A model generated the notes under the pieces. It did no database searches. It was not told the origin of the DNA and saw nothing but the letters and a program-made list of their open reading frames with translations. Shown in pieces: positions 21,568-21,863 of a stretch of DNA of 21,863 bases (position 1 is the first letter of the stretch; each line of letters opens with the position of its first letter). The stretch covers positions 1 through 21,863 of the forward strand of contig CAZJGF010000015.1 of the NCBI GenBank assembly GCA_964545665.1. The letters run 5' to 3'. The DNA comes from CAZJGF01 sp964545665. Lineage in GTDB: Bacteria > Chloroflexota > Dehalococcoidia > GIF9 > AB-539-J10. Position numbers and translations under genes: made by a program.

Positions 21568-21863
21568 CCAGGCTCATCACGATTCAGCAAATCAATCGTC
21601 TACGAACTTCAGGTGACACGAGTGGGCTGGTTGTCTTCTAGCGAGGCAGCTGGCCCTGCCTCTTTATGGTGTTGTTTGCTTTAGACCCATTGTAGTCCAG
21701 TGCGTGGATTGTTCCGGGGATGATGATACAAGTGGTGACTTTCTCTCGTGGTGACAATTCTGGACTCCCGAGCTAGCTCCGTGAAGAGGAGCCTTTCTGA
21801 AGCGATTTGCCATGTATTTTAGCGGTAGCACGTCAAGTTGCCTAAATGGCAGGATTGACGATA
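21568..21863. other. 296-bp terminal stretch without a gene
   Basis: No coding frame is supported up to the window edge. It contains a 7-bp hairpin at 21643-21662, a direct repeat GTGGTGAC at 21732-21739 and 21748-21755 (period 16), and a 10-bp palindrome GAGCTAGCTC at 21770-21779. A smaller GCTCC-N7-GGAGC stem lies at 21776-21792. These could be the 3' end of the REC-TPR-Cys transcript plus the control region of a gene beyond the edge. Confidence 0.5.
21643..21662 (+). terminator. Possible terminator hairpin after the REC-TPR-Cys gene
   Basis: GAGGCAG (21643-21649), a 6-base loop and CTGCCTC (21656-21662) form a perfect 7-bp stem. The following tract is TTTATGG, then a T-rich stretch, so termination would be weak. 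The hairpin lies 75 bp downstream of the stop codon. Confidence 0.4.

Noticed and set aside
21732..21755. Direct repeat GTGGTGAC (period 16) near the window end as an operator
   Set aside because: Only two 8-bp copies, no promoter seen beside them, and the gene they might control lies outside the window.
1..21863. CRISPR arrays, tRNA or rRNA genes, insertion sequences, integrases, prophage genes
   Set aside because: None seen by eye: no regularly spaced repeats, no cloverleaf I could recognise, and no transposase or integrase motif in any frame.

Overview
The window looks like a chromosomal segment of a strictly anaerobic bacterium with iron-sulfur/flavin-based electron metabolism. Two HdrA-type flavoproteins, an MvhD-type subunit, HydB/AsrA-type ferredoxin subunits, a PyrK/HydG-type NAD(P)H flavoprotein and a sensory [FeFe]-hydrogenase kinase sit together. 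The gene repertoire and frequent TTG/GTG starts would suit a Dehalococcoidia-like Chloroflexota, a syntroph or a sulfate reducer. That placement is an impression from gene content, not a measurement.

Layout. (1) 1-2838, minus strand: a redox block running from a Fur-family regulator through a two-cluster ferredoxin, a thioredoxin-reductase-like flavoprotein without the CxxC, and a SAM methyltransferase to a glutaredoxin. A 14-codon leader ORF precedes the glutaredoxin. (2) 2839-3341: a 503-bp stretch with no convincing gene. (3) 3342-5531, plus strand: radical SAM protein, TrmO and a TauE/SafE permease. (4) 5542-8038, minus strand: gatB, secG and a SAM hydrolase, tightly packed and convergent with block 3. 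(5) 8112-16521, minus strand: a six-gene unit with overlapping or near-overlapping genes. Its order is hdrA1, hdrA2 carrying a nested GltD-like module, mvhD-like, two iron-sulfur subunits, then an FAD/NAD(P)/[2Fe-2S] subunit. This matches an hdrA-flxD-flxC-flxB-flxA order, but no HdrB or HdrC is present. (6) 16522-16944: divergent promoter region. (7) 16945-20206, plus strand: a hydrogenase-like histidine kinase overlapping an NtrC-type sigma-54 activator, closed by a clear terminator. (8) 20325-21567: a sigma-54 promoter with upstream dyads, driving a response regulator whose C-terminus carries two identically spaced four-cysteine repeats. (9) 21568-21863: no gene seen.

Working model (inference). 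The kinase reads H2 or redox state through its 4Fe-4S/H-cluster module and phosphorylates the NtrC-type regulator. That regulator activates the sigma-54 promoter of the REC-TPR-Cys protein and perhaps the divergent Hdr/Flx unit. The Hdr/Flx unit would couple NAD(P)H, ferredoxin and a further partner by flavin-based electron bifurcation. The nested GltD module adds a second probable NAD(P)H site to the same complex. The parts with least precedent are the GltD module inside HdrA, the absence of HdrBC, and the duplicated-Cys response regulator.
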